Shown here: positions 1 through 7,581 of the stretch, piece by piece
How positions within the stretch are numbered: position 1 is the stretch's first letter
How the letters are laid out: each line of letters opens with the position of its first letter
Assembly (NCBI RefSeq): GCF_009707325.1
Contig: NZ_CP046103.1
Span: forward strand, 1,101,809-1,165,808
DNA from: Pseudomonas sp. IB20
GTDB taxonomy: Bacteria > Pseudomonadota > Gammaproteobacteria > Pseudomonadales > Pseudomonadaceae
DNA: 64,000 nt
Direction of reading: 5' to 3'
Program-made: the position numbers and the translations under genes
The notes under the pieces: model-generated
The model's database searches: none
What the model saw: the letters and a program-made list of their open reading frames with translations, nothing else
What the model was told of the DNA's origin: nothing

Positions 1-54
1 CTGGCGGGCGTCGGCCTGCTGGCCAGCCCGGTTGCGGCGTTCGCCTTATTCTGA
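1..54 (+). CDS. 3' end of an unidentified gene
   Basis: An open frame enters from the left edge and stops with TGA at 52-54. The 17 visible residues are hydrophobic (LAGVGLLASP...FALF), so this may be the last membrane segment of a membrane protein, but the piece is too short to assign. The ECF sigma gene starts 8 bases later. Confidence 0.5.
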   Translation: MAGVGLLASPVAAFALF

Positions 55-61
55 GCCTTCC

Positions 62-640
62 ATGATGATCAGCACTCCGCCGGAATCCCAAGACAGCCCG
101 CACACCGATGCGGCCGGTGGACGTGCGCATTTCCTGCAGGTGTTTTTGTCCCAGCGCTCGCAAATGGAAGCGCTGGTCAGCCGACGCGTGGGCTGCCGCG
201 CCACCGCGGCCGACCTGGTGCAAGACCTGTTCCTGCGCTTCTGGCGCCGGCCACTGGTGCAGGTCGAAGAGCTCAGCACTTACCTGTTGCGCTGCGCCGG
301 CAACATCGCCATCGACCACCTGCGCAGCGAAGGTGCACGCGCACGCAGCAGCGAAGGCTGGTTGCCGGAACAGCAGGACAATCAGGGCTCCGAACCCCAG
401 GCCGCCCTCGAAGCGGGCAATGACCTGCGCCATGTCGAGGCCGCCTTGCGCAGCTTGCCGGAACGCACTCGGCAGATTTTCCTGCTCAACCGCATTCACG
501 GGCGCAAATACGCGCAAATCGCCAAGGCCATGGGGCTGTCCCAAAGTGCCGTGGAAAAACATATGATGCGTGCCCTCGAAGCCTGCAAAGCCAGCCTTCG
601 CGAACCCTCTTGCCCACGTACGCCAGGGAAAGCACCGTGA
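62..640 (+). CDS. FecI-family ECF sigma factor
   Basis: 192-residue RNA polymerase sigma factor of the extracytoplasmic iron-starvation type. Region 2 is visible as DLVQDLFLRFWRRP (about residues 50-63) and region 4 as LPERTRQIFLLNRIHGRKY followed by the helix-turn-helix IAKAMGLSQSAVEKHM. I chose the ATG at 62, since the upstream in-frame codons belong to the preceding gene. The next gene, a FecR homologue, starts inside its stop (GTGA overlap at 637-640), so the pair is translationally coupled. Such factors normally drive transcription of a linked TonB receptor gene, here the one at 1884. The inducing ligand is not evident. Confidence 0.93.
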   Translation: MMISTPPESQDSPHTDAAGGRAHFLQVFLSQRSQMEALVSRRVGCRATAADLVQDLFLRFWRRPLVQVEELSTYLLRCAGNIAIDHLRSEGARARSSEGWLPEQQDNQGSEPQAALEAGNDLRHVEAALRSLPERTRQIFLLNRIHGRKYAQIAKAMGLSQSAVEKHMMRALEACKASLREPSCPRTPGKAP

Positions 641-1614
641 CCGTCACCCCCACGCCCGCCCAGGAGCAGGCCGCACTTGACTGGCTGAGCCTGCTGCACG
701 ATCAGCCCAGCAGTGGCGACCAAGCCACCTTCAGCCGCTGGCTGCGTGCCGACCCTGCGCACGTCGAGGCCTATGCCCAGGCCCAGGTGTTGTGGGAGTT
801 GAGCGAGGTGCCGGCGCGCGCACTGGCGGACGAGGACGCCTTGGCCTTGCAGGGCTACCTCAATGCGATGAACACCTCCAAGCGCTCACGTGTTGTGCGC
901 AGGTGCAGCGCCTTGGCCATGGCTGCGTGCCTGCTGGTGATGGTCGCGATGGGCGCCGGTTGGCAGCCGTCACGCTGGGTCGATGACTTCGGCGCCGATT
1001 ATGTGACGGCGCCGGGGCAGGTGAAGACCGTGACCTTGACCGATCAATCCCAAGTCACCCTGGATGCCGACAGCGCGATCGCCGTGGATTTCAGCCAGGG
1101 CGAGCGTCACATTCAGTTGCGTCGCGGGGCGGGCTTTTTCAATGTGACCCACACCGGCCAACCGTTTGTGGTCGAGGCCGGCAGCGGTGAAGCGCGAGTG
1201 CTGGGTACCCAGTTCGAAGTGCGCCTGCAACCGGCGGGCGCCCAGGTGACGGTGCTGTCCGGTCGAGTGGGTGTGACGCCGTCCAAGCAGGGCTCGCAGC
1301 AAGTTCTGACGGCAGGCCAGCAAGTGGCCTACGCCGAAGGTGTGGCTGAGCCCTTGCATGCCGTCGACAGCGAATCACGCCTGGCCTGGCGTGACGGCTG
1401 GCTCAATTACTACAAGGCGCCGCTCGCCGAAGTGGTCCAGGACCTGGGCCGTTATTACCCGGGCCGCATCCTGCTGCTTAACGACGAGATGGCCGCCAAA
1501 CGCGTCAGTGGCAGCTTTCCGAGCAACGACCCGCAGGCGGTGTTGAATGCCTTGCAGGCGGTGTTGGGGTTTGAGCAGCACAGCCTGTTGGGCCGGATGA
1601 TTGTGTTGCGTTAG
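637..1614 (+). CDS. FecR-family anti-sigma regulator
   Basis: 325-residue inner-membrane regulator partnered with the upstream sigma factor. The N-terminal cytoplasmic DUF4880-type segment carries WLSLL and FSRWLRADPAHVEAY (residues 16-46). One membrane segment lies at about 91-108 (SALAMAACLLVMVAMGAG), then the periplasmic FecR domain (about 120-215), then a C-terminal STN-like part ending with GFEQHSLLGRMIVLR. The GTG at 637 overlaps the sigma stop codon by 4 nt and is preferred to a TTG at 610. In known systems the periplasmic part receives the signal from the N-terminal domain of the TonB receptor, but the receptor encoded next seems to lack that domain. Confidence 0.92.
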   Translation: MTVTPTPAQEQAALDWLSLLHDQPSSGDQATFSRWLRADPAHVEAYAQAQVLWELSEVPARALADEDALALQGYLNAMNTSKRSRVVRRCSALAMAACLLVMVAMGAGWQPSRWVDDFGADYVTAPGQVKTVTLTDQSQVTLDADSAIAVDFSQGERHIQLRRGAGFFNVTHTGQPFVVEAGSGEARVLGTQFEVRLQPAGAQVTVLSGRVGVTPSKQGSQQVLTAGQQVAYAEGVAEPLHAVDSESRLAWRDGWLNYYKAPLAEVVQDLGRYYPGRILLLNDEMAAKRVSGSFPSNDPQAVLNALQAVLGFEQHSLLGRMIVLR

Positions 1615-1662
1615 CGATACATCAGGCTTCAATTTCCCTTTCGCAATTCTCCGCCAGGTCTG

Positions 1663-1699
1663 CGCAGGCCGCGCCTCGCGCCGCAGGCCGCGCCTCGCG
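1663..1699. repeat. short tandem duplication (period 19)
   Basis: The 17-18 base unit GCAGGCCGCGCCTCGCG occurs twice with a 19-base period in the spacer between fecR and the receptor gene. It looks like a local slippage duplication; no function is apparent. Confidence 0.6.
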
Positions 1700-1783
1700 G
1701 TGCCTGCGGACCTTTCACCGAACCTTCATCGCAATCACCCCAACCTGTCACCAAACCGTTACACGTGGCGCGGATCATCGCCG

Positions 1784-1809
1784 GGTTCCTGAGTGAGTGG
1801 TCAGGAACC
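1784..1809. promoter_or_regulatory. inverted repeat upstream of TonB receptor
   Basis: GGTTCCTGA and TCAGGAACC form a perfect 9-bp inverted repeat with an 8-base spacer, ending about 75 bases before the receptor start. No T-run follows, so it is not a typical terminator for fecR. It may be an operator or an RNA hairpin in the receptor leader. Confidence 0.45.
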
Positions 1810-1883
1810 TCGGCGTCGTCAGCCAACCAAGTTCCGGCGCGACTGCCCCATACCACAGAGCAACGTCAGTAAGGGATCTACAG

Positions 1884-4124
1884 GTGAACTACAACAATCT
1901 TTATGCCCTACTTTTAGCCTCGGGCCTGGGTGGCTTTGCGCCGCTGGTTTTGGCGGACGACGCGCAGGATGTGGGTTCGGTGAATATCGCCGGCAAACAA
2001 ACCCTGGGCAACGGGCACATGATTCGCGAAGAAAGTGCCAAGGCGCGGTCGACGGTGACCAAGGAAGCCATGGACCAAATGTCGGCGACCGCCAACGCCA
2101 TCGACAAGCTCAAATACACGCCAGGCATCAACGTTTCCAGCGATGACGCCAGCGGCACCAGTGGCACCAACTTCACCATGCGTGGCATGAGCTCCGACCA
2201 GGTCGGGGTGTCCGTCGACGGCGTGCCAATCAACGACTCGGGCAACTACAGCGTCTATTCAAACCAGCTGGGCGACCCGGAAAACCTCGCCGAAGTGTTT
2301 GCCACCCAAGGCTCCTCCGAGGCCGACGGCCCGCACATCGGCTCCAGCGGCGGCAACATCGGCATGATCACGATTCGGCCAACCAAAGAGTCCGGGTTGT
2401 TTGCCAAACAGACCGTCGGGTCCAATGACTTGCGCAAGACTTTCGTGCGTTTGAACACTGGCGATTTCGGCGGCCTAAGGACCTGGGTGTCGGCATCGCA
2501 CCTGGAAGGTGACAAGTGGCGCGGCAAAGGCACGCTGCGTAGCGACAAAGTCGAGTGGAGCAGCCTGTTTGAAGACGGCAACGGCAACTCCACGCAGGCG
2601 ACAGTCAAGTACAACAACCAGGAAAACTACAACTACAACACCCTGAACAAAGCGCAATTTGAGAACGAAGGGCGACGCAAGGACTACGCGCAAACGCCGG
2701 TGTACAAGTCGGGTTTGCTGTCGTCGTCCTACAAGCTCAACCGCAACCCGTTCGAAAGCGTCAACGCCACGCTCACGCAGCGCTGGCAGTTGCAAGACAA
2801 CCTGGCGCTGACGGTCACCCCGTATTACTACTGGGCCAACGGTGGCAGCTTCAGCGGCCAGACCGCGTCGAACCTGGGGCCCAAATCCGACAAGGCCGGC
2901 AATTACGACCTGAGCAACCTGAAATCGGCCAACTACTACCGCCCTTCGTGGACCGAAACCTGGCGCCCTGGCGTCACCGCGAAAATGAAGTGGGACATCA
3001 ACGAAGAACACAGCCTGGACTACGGCTACTGGTATGAACGCGCACGCCAGCGCCAGACCCAGCCCTTTATCGGGATCAACAGTGAAGGCGCGCCCAGTGA
3101 TGTGTGGGGCGACTACAACGGCGGCGGTCAGGTGGTCGACAAGAACGGCGCCACCGTCCAAGGCCGCCACTACTACACGGTCACCCCGTCGCAGAAACTC
3201 TGGGTGCAGGACAGCTGGCAAGCCACGCCGGACCTGAGTTTCGTCGGTACCCTGGCCTACCAATACGTCGAGCGTGACGGCAACAACCTCGGCAGCCTGT
3301 ACGACAAAGCGGAAAAACGTAACACCCGCTACCACCAGTTCCTGCCCAGCTTCAGCGCCAAGTACCAGGTCGACGAAAGCAACCAGACGTTCTACAACGT
3401 CACCCGCAACATGCGCACGCCGCCGAACTACGTGCTGTACAACAAGGGCGACTCGGTGAGCCTGAAGTCCGAGTTGAGCTGGAACCAGGAACTCGGCTGG
3501 CGCTACAGCGAAGACGACATGGCGTTGAGCGCAACCTTGTTCTACATCAGCTTCAAGGATCGCCAAGTGTCGACCACCGACTCCGCCGGTGACTACATGG
3601 TGCTTAACGTCGGCAGCGTCGAGAACAAAGGCCTGGAATTGGAGTGGAGCGGTTTGTTGCCGCACAACTTCAACTACTACGCCTCGTACACCTATACGAA
3701 GTCGGAGCAGCAAGACAATTTGCTCAGCAAGAACGTGTTGTTGCCAACGGCGGGCAAGCAGCTGGCTAACGTGCCGGAAAACATGTTCAACCTGGTGTTC
3801 GGGTATGACGACTCGCGCTTCTACGGCAACATCGCGGGCAAGTACGTCGGCAGCTTTTATGGTGATTTGACCAACAAAGAAAAAATCGACGGCCGTACGG
3901 TGTTTGATTTGAACGCGGGTATTTACTTGCCGGTGGACAAGAAGGTCATCAAGTCAGCGACCTTGCGGTTTTCAATGCTTAACGTGTTCGATAAAGAATA
4001 CTTGAGCTCGGCACGCACCGTGGCGTTCAACTCGGCACCGGTGAATGGCTTGGCGCCGAGTACGGCGTATTACAACGTGGGGGAAGAGCGTACGGCGATG
4101 GTGTCGTTGGAAGCTAACTTCTAA
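1884..4124 (+). CDS. TonB-dependent outer-membrane receptor without STN domain
   Basis: 746 residues from the GTG at 1884, which has AAGGGA upstream and gives a clean signal peptide (LYALLLASGLGGFAPLVLA, cut before DDAQD). An earlier in-frame start at 1797 would hide the signal peptide. The plug domain follows directly: SATANAIDKLKYTPGI, FTMRGMSSDQVGVSVDGVPI and the GSSGGNIGMITI stretch. The rest is a 22-strand-type barrel ending with aromatic F (MVSLEANF). Receptors regulated by FecI/FecR usually carry an extra periplasmic signalling domain of about 80 residues between signal peptide and plug; only about 35 residues lie there here. The substrate (siderophore or other chelate) is unknown. Confidence 0.93.
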   Translation: MNYNNLYALLLASGLGGFAPLVLADDAQDVGSVNIAGKQTLGNGHMIREESAKARSTVTKEAMDQMSATANAIDKLKYTPGINVSSDDASGTSGTNFTMRGMSSDQVGVSVDGVPINDSGNYSVYSNQLGDPENLAEVFATQGSSEADGPHIGSSGGNIGMITIRPTKESGLFAKQTVGSNDLRKTFVRLNTGDFGGLRTWVSASHLEGDKWRGKGTLRSDKVEWSSLFEDGNGNSTQATVKYNNQENYNYNTLNKAQFENEGRRKDYAQTPVYKSGLLSSSYKLNRNPFESVNATLTQRWQLQDNLALTVTPYYYWANGGSFSGQTASNLGPKSDKAGNYDLSNLKSANYYRPSWTETWRPGVTAKMKWDINEEHSLDYGYWYERARQRQTQPFIGINSEGAPSDVWGDYNGGGQVVDKNGATVQGRHYYTVTPSQKLWVQDSWQATPDLSFVGTLAYQYVERDGNNLGSLYDKAEKRNTRYHQFLPSFSAKYQVDESNQTFYNVTRNMRTPPNYVLYNKGDSVSLKSELSWNQELGWRYSEDDMALSATLFYISFKDRQVSTTDSAGDYMVLNVGSVENKGLELEWSGLLPHNFNYYASYTYTKSEQQDNLLSKNVLLPTAGKQLANVPENMFNLVFGYDDSRFYGNIAGKYVGSFYGDLTNKEKIDGRTVFDLNAGIYLPVDKKVIKSATLRFSMLNVFDKEYLSSARTVAFNSAPVNGLAPSTAYYNVGEERTAMVSLEANF

Positions 4125-4137
4125 TAAGGCCACCGCT

Positions 4138-4249
4138 GGGCTAAATGTGGGAGCAGGCAAGCCAGCTCCCACATCAGTTGGCTCTCATACGAGCTGGGCT
4201 AAATGTGGGAGCAGGCAAGCCAGCTCCCACATCAGTTGGCTCTCATACC
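4138..4249. repeat. tandem pair of REP palindromes
   Basis: Two nearly identical copies, 58 bases apart, of a unit containing TGTGGGAGC...GCTCCCACA (palindrome cores at 4146-4173 and 4204-4231), each followed by the same ATCAGTTGGCTCTCATA tail. These are REP-type elements of fluorescent pseudomonads between two convergent genes and may serve as a bidirectional transcript end. Confidence 0.85.
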
Positions 4250-4256
4250 GATTGGG

Positions 4257-4607
4257 TTACTTCAACGCGGCCATGATTGCTTCAGGGTTGAACTCGCGAA
4301 TCAGCGTGCCATTCACGTCCACAAACGGAATTCCGCCTCCGCCCAACGCCTCATACGCCTTGCGCGCCTGGGCGTCCTTCTCGATATCCAGGGCCTGGTA
4401 CGGAATGCCTTTCTGGTCCAGAAAGCGCCGGATCTGCTTGCAGTAGCCACACCACTCGGTGGAATAGAGCACCACGCGCGCCGAGGCGCGTACCTGCTCC
4501 GAAACCACCTGTGAGGGGTTGAACAGCCGCTCGATCTTGCCCCAGTTCTGGATCACCACCACGACCAGCAACACCAACAGGACTTTCTTGAGAACCCCGC
4601 CGAGCAT
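4257..4607 (-). CDS. membrane-anchored glutaredoxin-family protein
   Basis: 116 residues. The N-terminus is one hydrophobic anchor (VLLVLLVVVVIQNW, about residues 9-22). The C-terminal 75 residues are a glutaredoxin fold with the redox centre WCGYC in VVLYSTEWCGYCKQ, the cis-proline segment GIPFVDVNG, and the GG-like turn. It should reduce disulfides or glutathione adducts at the membrane; whether the domain faces the cytoplasm or periplasm is not clear from the anchor. Its ATG overlaps the stop of yejK by one base (TGATG), so the two are co-translated. Two REP palindromes lie just beyond its stop. Confidence 0.85.
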   Translation of the reverse strand: MLGGVLKKVLLVLLVVVVIQNWGKIERLFNPSQVVSEQVRASARVVLYSTEWCGYCKQIRRFLDQKGIPYQALDIEKDAQARKAYEALGGGGIPFVDVNGTLIREFNPEAIMAALK

Positions 4608-5611
4608 CAGTTACGGCGCTTGAGCTGGTCGGTCAGTTGGGTTGGCAGGCCCTTGATGATCAAGGTGCCGGCGGCTTCGTCGTATTCGATCTTGTCGCCC
4701 AACAGGTGCGCTTCAAAGCTGATGGACAAGCCTTCGGCGCGGCCGGTGAAGCGGCGGAACTGGTTGAGGGTGCGTTTGTCGGCCGGGATTTCCGGTGACA
4801 GGCCGTAATCTTTGTTGCGGATGTGGTCGTAGAACGCTTTTGGTCGATCTTCATCGATCAGGCCTGAGAGTTCTTCCAGGCCCATCGGCTCGCCGAGCTT
4901 GGCCTGGCTGCTGGCGTAATCCACCAGGGTTTTGGTTTTTTCGCGGGCGGATTCGTCGGGCAGGTCTTCGCTTTCGACGAAGTCGCTGAACGCCTTGAGC
5001 AAGGTGCGGGTCTCGCCCGGGCCGTCGACGCCTTCCTGGCAGCCAATGAAGTCGCGGAAGTACTCCGAGACTTTCTTGCCGTTCTTGCCCTTGATAAAGG
5101 AGATGTACTGCTTGGACTGTTTGTTGTTCTGCCACTCGGAGACGTTGATGCGCGCCGCCAAGTGCAGTTGGCCCAGGTCCAGGTGGCGCGAGGCGGTCAC
5201 ATCCAGGTCCTCGGTCACTGCCACGCCTTCACTGTGGTGCAGCAGGGCGATGGCCAGGTAGTCGGTCATGCCTTGTTGATAGTGGGCAAACAGCACATGG
5301 CCGCCGGTGGAGAGGTTGGACTCCTCCATCAGCTTTTGCAGGTGCTCGACCGCCGTGCGGCTGAAGGTGGTGAAATCCTGGCCACCGTCGAAATATTCCT
5401 TCAACCAGCCGCTGAACGGGTGCGCGCCGGACTCGGCATGGAAGAAACCCCAGGCCTTGCCTTGTTTGGCGTTGTAGCTCTCGTTGAGGTCGGCAAGCAT
5501 GTTCTCGATGGCGGCCGACTCGGCAAGTTCGGAGTCGCGGGCGTGGAGAACTGCAGGTGTGCCGTCGGGTTTTTTGTCGATCAGGTGGACGATGCAATGA
5601 CGGATCGGCAT
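4607..5611 (-). CDS. yejK: nucleoid-associated protein YejK (NdpA)
   Basis: 334 residues, the usual length of the YejK/NdpA family of nucleoid-bound proteins. The typical N-terminus [17 protein letters not shown] is used to set the start at 5611; the frame is open 25 codons further upstream but that part shows no similarity. Family landmarks include [34 protein letters not shown] and the C-terminal [18 protein letters not shown]. The exact biochemical role of the family is poorly known. The gene is followed by a coupled glutaredoxin gene (TGATG). Confidence 0.92.
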   Translation of the reverse strand: MPIRHCIVHLIDKKPDGTPAVLHARDSELAESAAIENMLADLNESYNAKQGKAWGFFHAESGAHPFSGWLKEYFDGGQDFTTFSRTAVEHLQKLMEESNLSTGGHVLFAHYQQGMTDYLAIALLHHSEGVAVTEDLDVTASRHLDLGQLHLAARINVSEWQNNKQSKQYISFIKGKNGKKVSEYFRDFIGCQEGVDGPGETRTLLKAFSDFVESEDLPDESAREKTKTLVDYASSQAKLGEPMGLEELSGLIDEDRPKAFYDHIRNKDYGLSPEIPADKRTLNQFRRFTGRAEGLSISFEAHLLGDKIEYDEAAGTLIIKGLPTQLTDQLKRRN

Positions 5612-6007
5612 GGGCTTCTCGGCTGGTTGAAGGGGAGCGGTTGGCCTCCCCGAAAAGTCGCCCAGTGTACCGCACCCGTTGGGCATGACGCGCTCCGAAG
5701 GGTGTTTTGGCTACCCTCCGACGCCCTATATGCCCTTTTTTCACGGTTTAGAGCGATAAAGCTGACCAAATGGGTATGTTGAAGCGGATATTTCCCCGTC
5801 TCTGTGCTAGTTTTGCCCCGTCTTACGCCAAGACTCGGCGTTAAGCGTGCATTCAGCATCTGTCAGGTCGAACCAATCCCCGTTTCAAGCATCTATAACC
5901 CCGATCTCCGTGGTTATGGCCGGGGGTGCCAGGCCATGACGGTCGGGCTCGACGGCTGACACTGCACTCTGCAATCCATATGAATTTGATAGGGAAGGAA
6001 CACCACA
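5612..6007. promoter_or_regulatory. divergent promoter region yejK / hup
   Basis: 396 bases without a gene between two divergent genes. A strong ribosome site GGAAGGA lies at 5993-5999, 8 bases before the hup ATG. A small inverted repeat (ACGCC...GGCGT, about 5825-5841) is present. I could not assign a convincing sigma-70 promoter by eye. Confidence 0.4.
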
Positions 6008-6289
6008 ATGGCTATTACTAAAGACCAACTGATCGCTGACCTGGCTGAAGCAGTAGACGCACCGAAAACTACCGTGCGCGCTCTGCTGGACCAACTGAGC
6101 CAAGTTGTTGCTGATCAGCTGGAAAACGGCGGCGAAATCACTCTGCCAGGCGTTGGCAAACTGAAAGTGACCGAGCGTCCAGCCCGTACTGGCCGTAACC
6201 CTTCGACTGGCGCTGCCATCGAAATCGCTGCCAAGAAAGTTATCAAGCTGGTTGTGGCCAAAGGCCTGACCGACGCTGTTAACAAGTAA
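6008..6289 (+). CDS. HU-family DNA-binding protein
   Basis: 93-residue histone-like protein. The core is the HU arm with [21 protein letters not shown] (residues 49-69) that inserts in the DNA minor groove, followed by [12 protein letters not shown]. The N-terminus [19 protein letters not shown] differs from HupA and HupB and resembles, from memory, the third Pseudomonas HU paralogue HupN. It packages and bends DNA as a dimer. It has a strong ribosome site and its own hairpin terminator. Its last 11 bases overlap the 3' end of the convergent rlmF gene. Confidence 0.93.
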   Translation: MAITKDQLIADLAEAVDAPKTTVRALLDQLSQVVADQLENGGEITLPGVGKLKVTERPARTGRNPSTGAAIEIAAKKVIKLVVAKGLTDAVNK

Positions 6290-7373
6290 GACGCAGCAAA
6301 AAAAACCGTGCTCCGGAGAGATCCGGGCACGGTTTTTTGTTGCCTGCGATTTGGCGGTAGGGTTTGGAGCGCTGGCGCCACAACTGCTGTTCGTTCTTGG
6401 TCTGGAAGGTCCAGGCCACAAAACGGCTTTGCTTCTGGCCCTGGGACATCTCCACCACCTGGCTTTCCAGCACGCCGGCTTTTCTCAGGGCGGTCTCGAT
6501 CGCGGGCAAGTTCGACGCTTTTGACACCAGGGTGCTGAACCACAGCACCTTGTGGGCAAAGTGCGCACTCTCAGCGATAAGCTGCGTTACAAAGCGCGCT
6601 TCACCGCCTTCACACCACAACTCCGCCGATTGGCCACCGAAGTTCAGTACCGGCAGCTTGCGCTTGGGATCGGCCTTGCCCAAGGCGCGCCACTTACGCT
6701 CGCTGCCCTTGGTGGCTTCGTCCATGGACGCATGGAACGGCGGGTTGCACATGGTCAGGTCAAAACGCTCACCTGGCTCCAGCAGGCCCAGCAAGATCTG
6801 CTTGGGATTGGATTGCTGACGCAGTTGAATAACCTTGCTCAGGTCATTGGACTGCACGATGGCCTTGGCGGCAGCCACGGCAATAGGGTCGACCTCCGAG
6901 CCGAGGAAGTTCCAGCGGTATTCCATGTAGCCAATCAGCGGATAGACGCAGTTGGCGCCCATGCCGATGTCCAGCACCTTGACGATGGAGCCGCGCGGAA
7001 TCTTGCCGTCGTTGACGCTGGCCAGCAGGTCGGCGAGGAAATGCACGTAATCCGCACGCCCCGGCACCGGTGGGCACAGGTAATCCGCCGGGATATCCCA
7101 ATGCTGGATGCCATAAAAGGACTTCAGCAATGCCCGGTTGAACACCCGCACCGCGTCCGGGCTGGCGAAGTCGATACTTTCCTTGCCATAAGGGTTGATG
7201 ATCACGAATTTCGCCAGTTCCGGCGTGGTCTTGATCAGCGCCGGGAAGTCGTAACGGCCCGTGTGGCGGTTGCGCGGGTGCAAGGTGGCCTCTTTGCGCG
7301 GCGCGACGGGTTTGGCCGTGGCTGCGGTTTTAGGCTTCTTGCGCGGTGGTTTAGGTGTGCTGGGGGCGGTCAT
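6279..7373 (-). CDS. rlmF: 23S rRNA (adenine-1618-N6)-methyltransferase
   Basis: 364 residues. A basic, proline/lysine-rich N-terminus (about 30 residues) is followed by the RlmF core: [13 protein letters not shown], the SAM-binding motif [14 protein letters not shown] and the catalytic NPPF motif in [12 protein letters not shown], as expected for an N6-adenine methyltransferase. It modifies A1618 of 23S rRNA. The C-terminus is odd: the last residues (about [19 protein letters not shown]) are encoded across the bidirectional terminator and the frame stops inside hup, with an 11-base tail-to-tail overlap. The true ancestral stop may have been lost. Confidence 0.93.
   Translation of the reverse strand: MTAPSTPKPPRKKPKTAATAKPVAPRKEATLHPRNRHTGRYDFPALIKTTPELAKFVIINPYGKESIDFASPDAVRVFNRALLKSFYGIQHWDIPADYLCPPVPGRADYVHFLADLLASVNDGKIPRGSIVKVLDIGMGANCVYPLIGYMEYRWNFLGSEVDPIAVAAAKAIVQSNDLSKVIQLRQQSNPKQILLGLLEPGERFDLTMCNPPFHASMDEATKGSERKWRALGKADPKRKLPVLNFGGQSAELWCEGGEARFVTQLIAESAHFAHKVLWFSTLVSKASNLPAIETALRKAGVLESQVVEMSQGQKQSRFVAWTFQTKNEQQLWRQRSKPYRQIAGNKKPCPDLSGARFFLLRLTC
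6297..6340. terminator. bidirectional intrinsic terminator, hup / rlmF
   Basis: ACCGTGCTCCGG pairs with CCGGGCACGGT around a short loop, with an A-run on the left and a T-run on the right, so it can work in both directions. It lies inside the 3' coding end of rlmF. Confidence 0.85.
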
Positions 7374-7538
7374 GTTGACTCTGGAGTAGGCTCAAAAATG
7401 GCGGGTATTATCCCACATTCATGAGGGAAAACAGGAATATCTACCGGTGGAGCAAAACCAGAGTGGGCAGCCTATTCGAAATAATAGAAAGCCTAGTTAT
7501 TTGGCTTGTTTGTGCTTTGATACCGTTAATTTTGAGCA

Positions 7539-7567
7539 AAAAAAGAGACCCGAAGGTCTCTCTTTTT
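7539..7567 (-). terminator. intrinsic terminator of valS
   Basis: On the minus strand AGAGACC-TTCG-GGTCTCT followed by a T-run; a UUCG tetraloop hairpin immediately after the valS stop. A-rich on the other side, so it could also work for reads from rlmF's promoter side. Confidence 0.88.
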
Positions 7568-7581
7568 AATCCAGTATTTAT

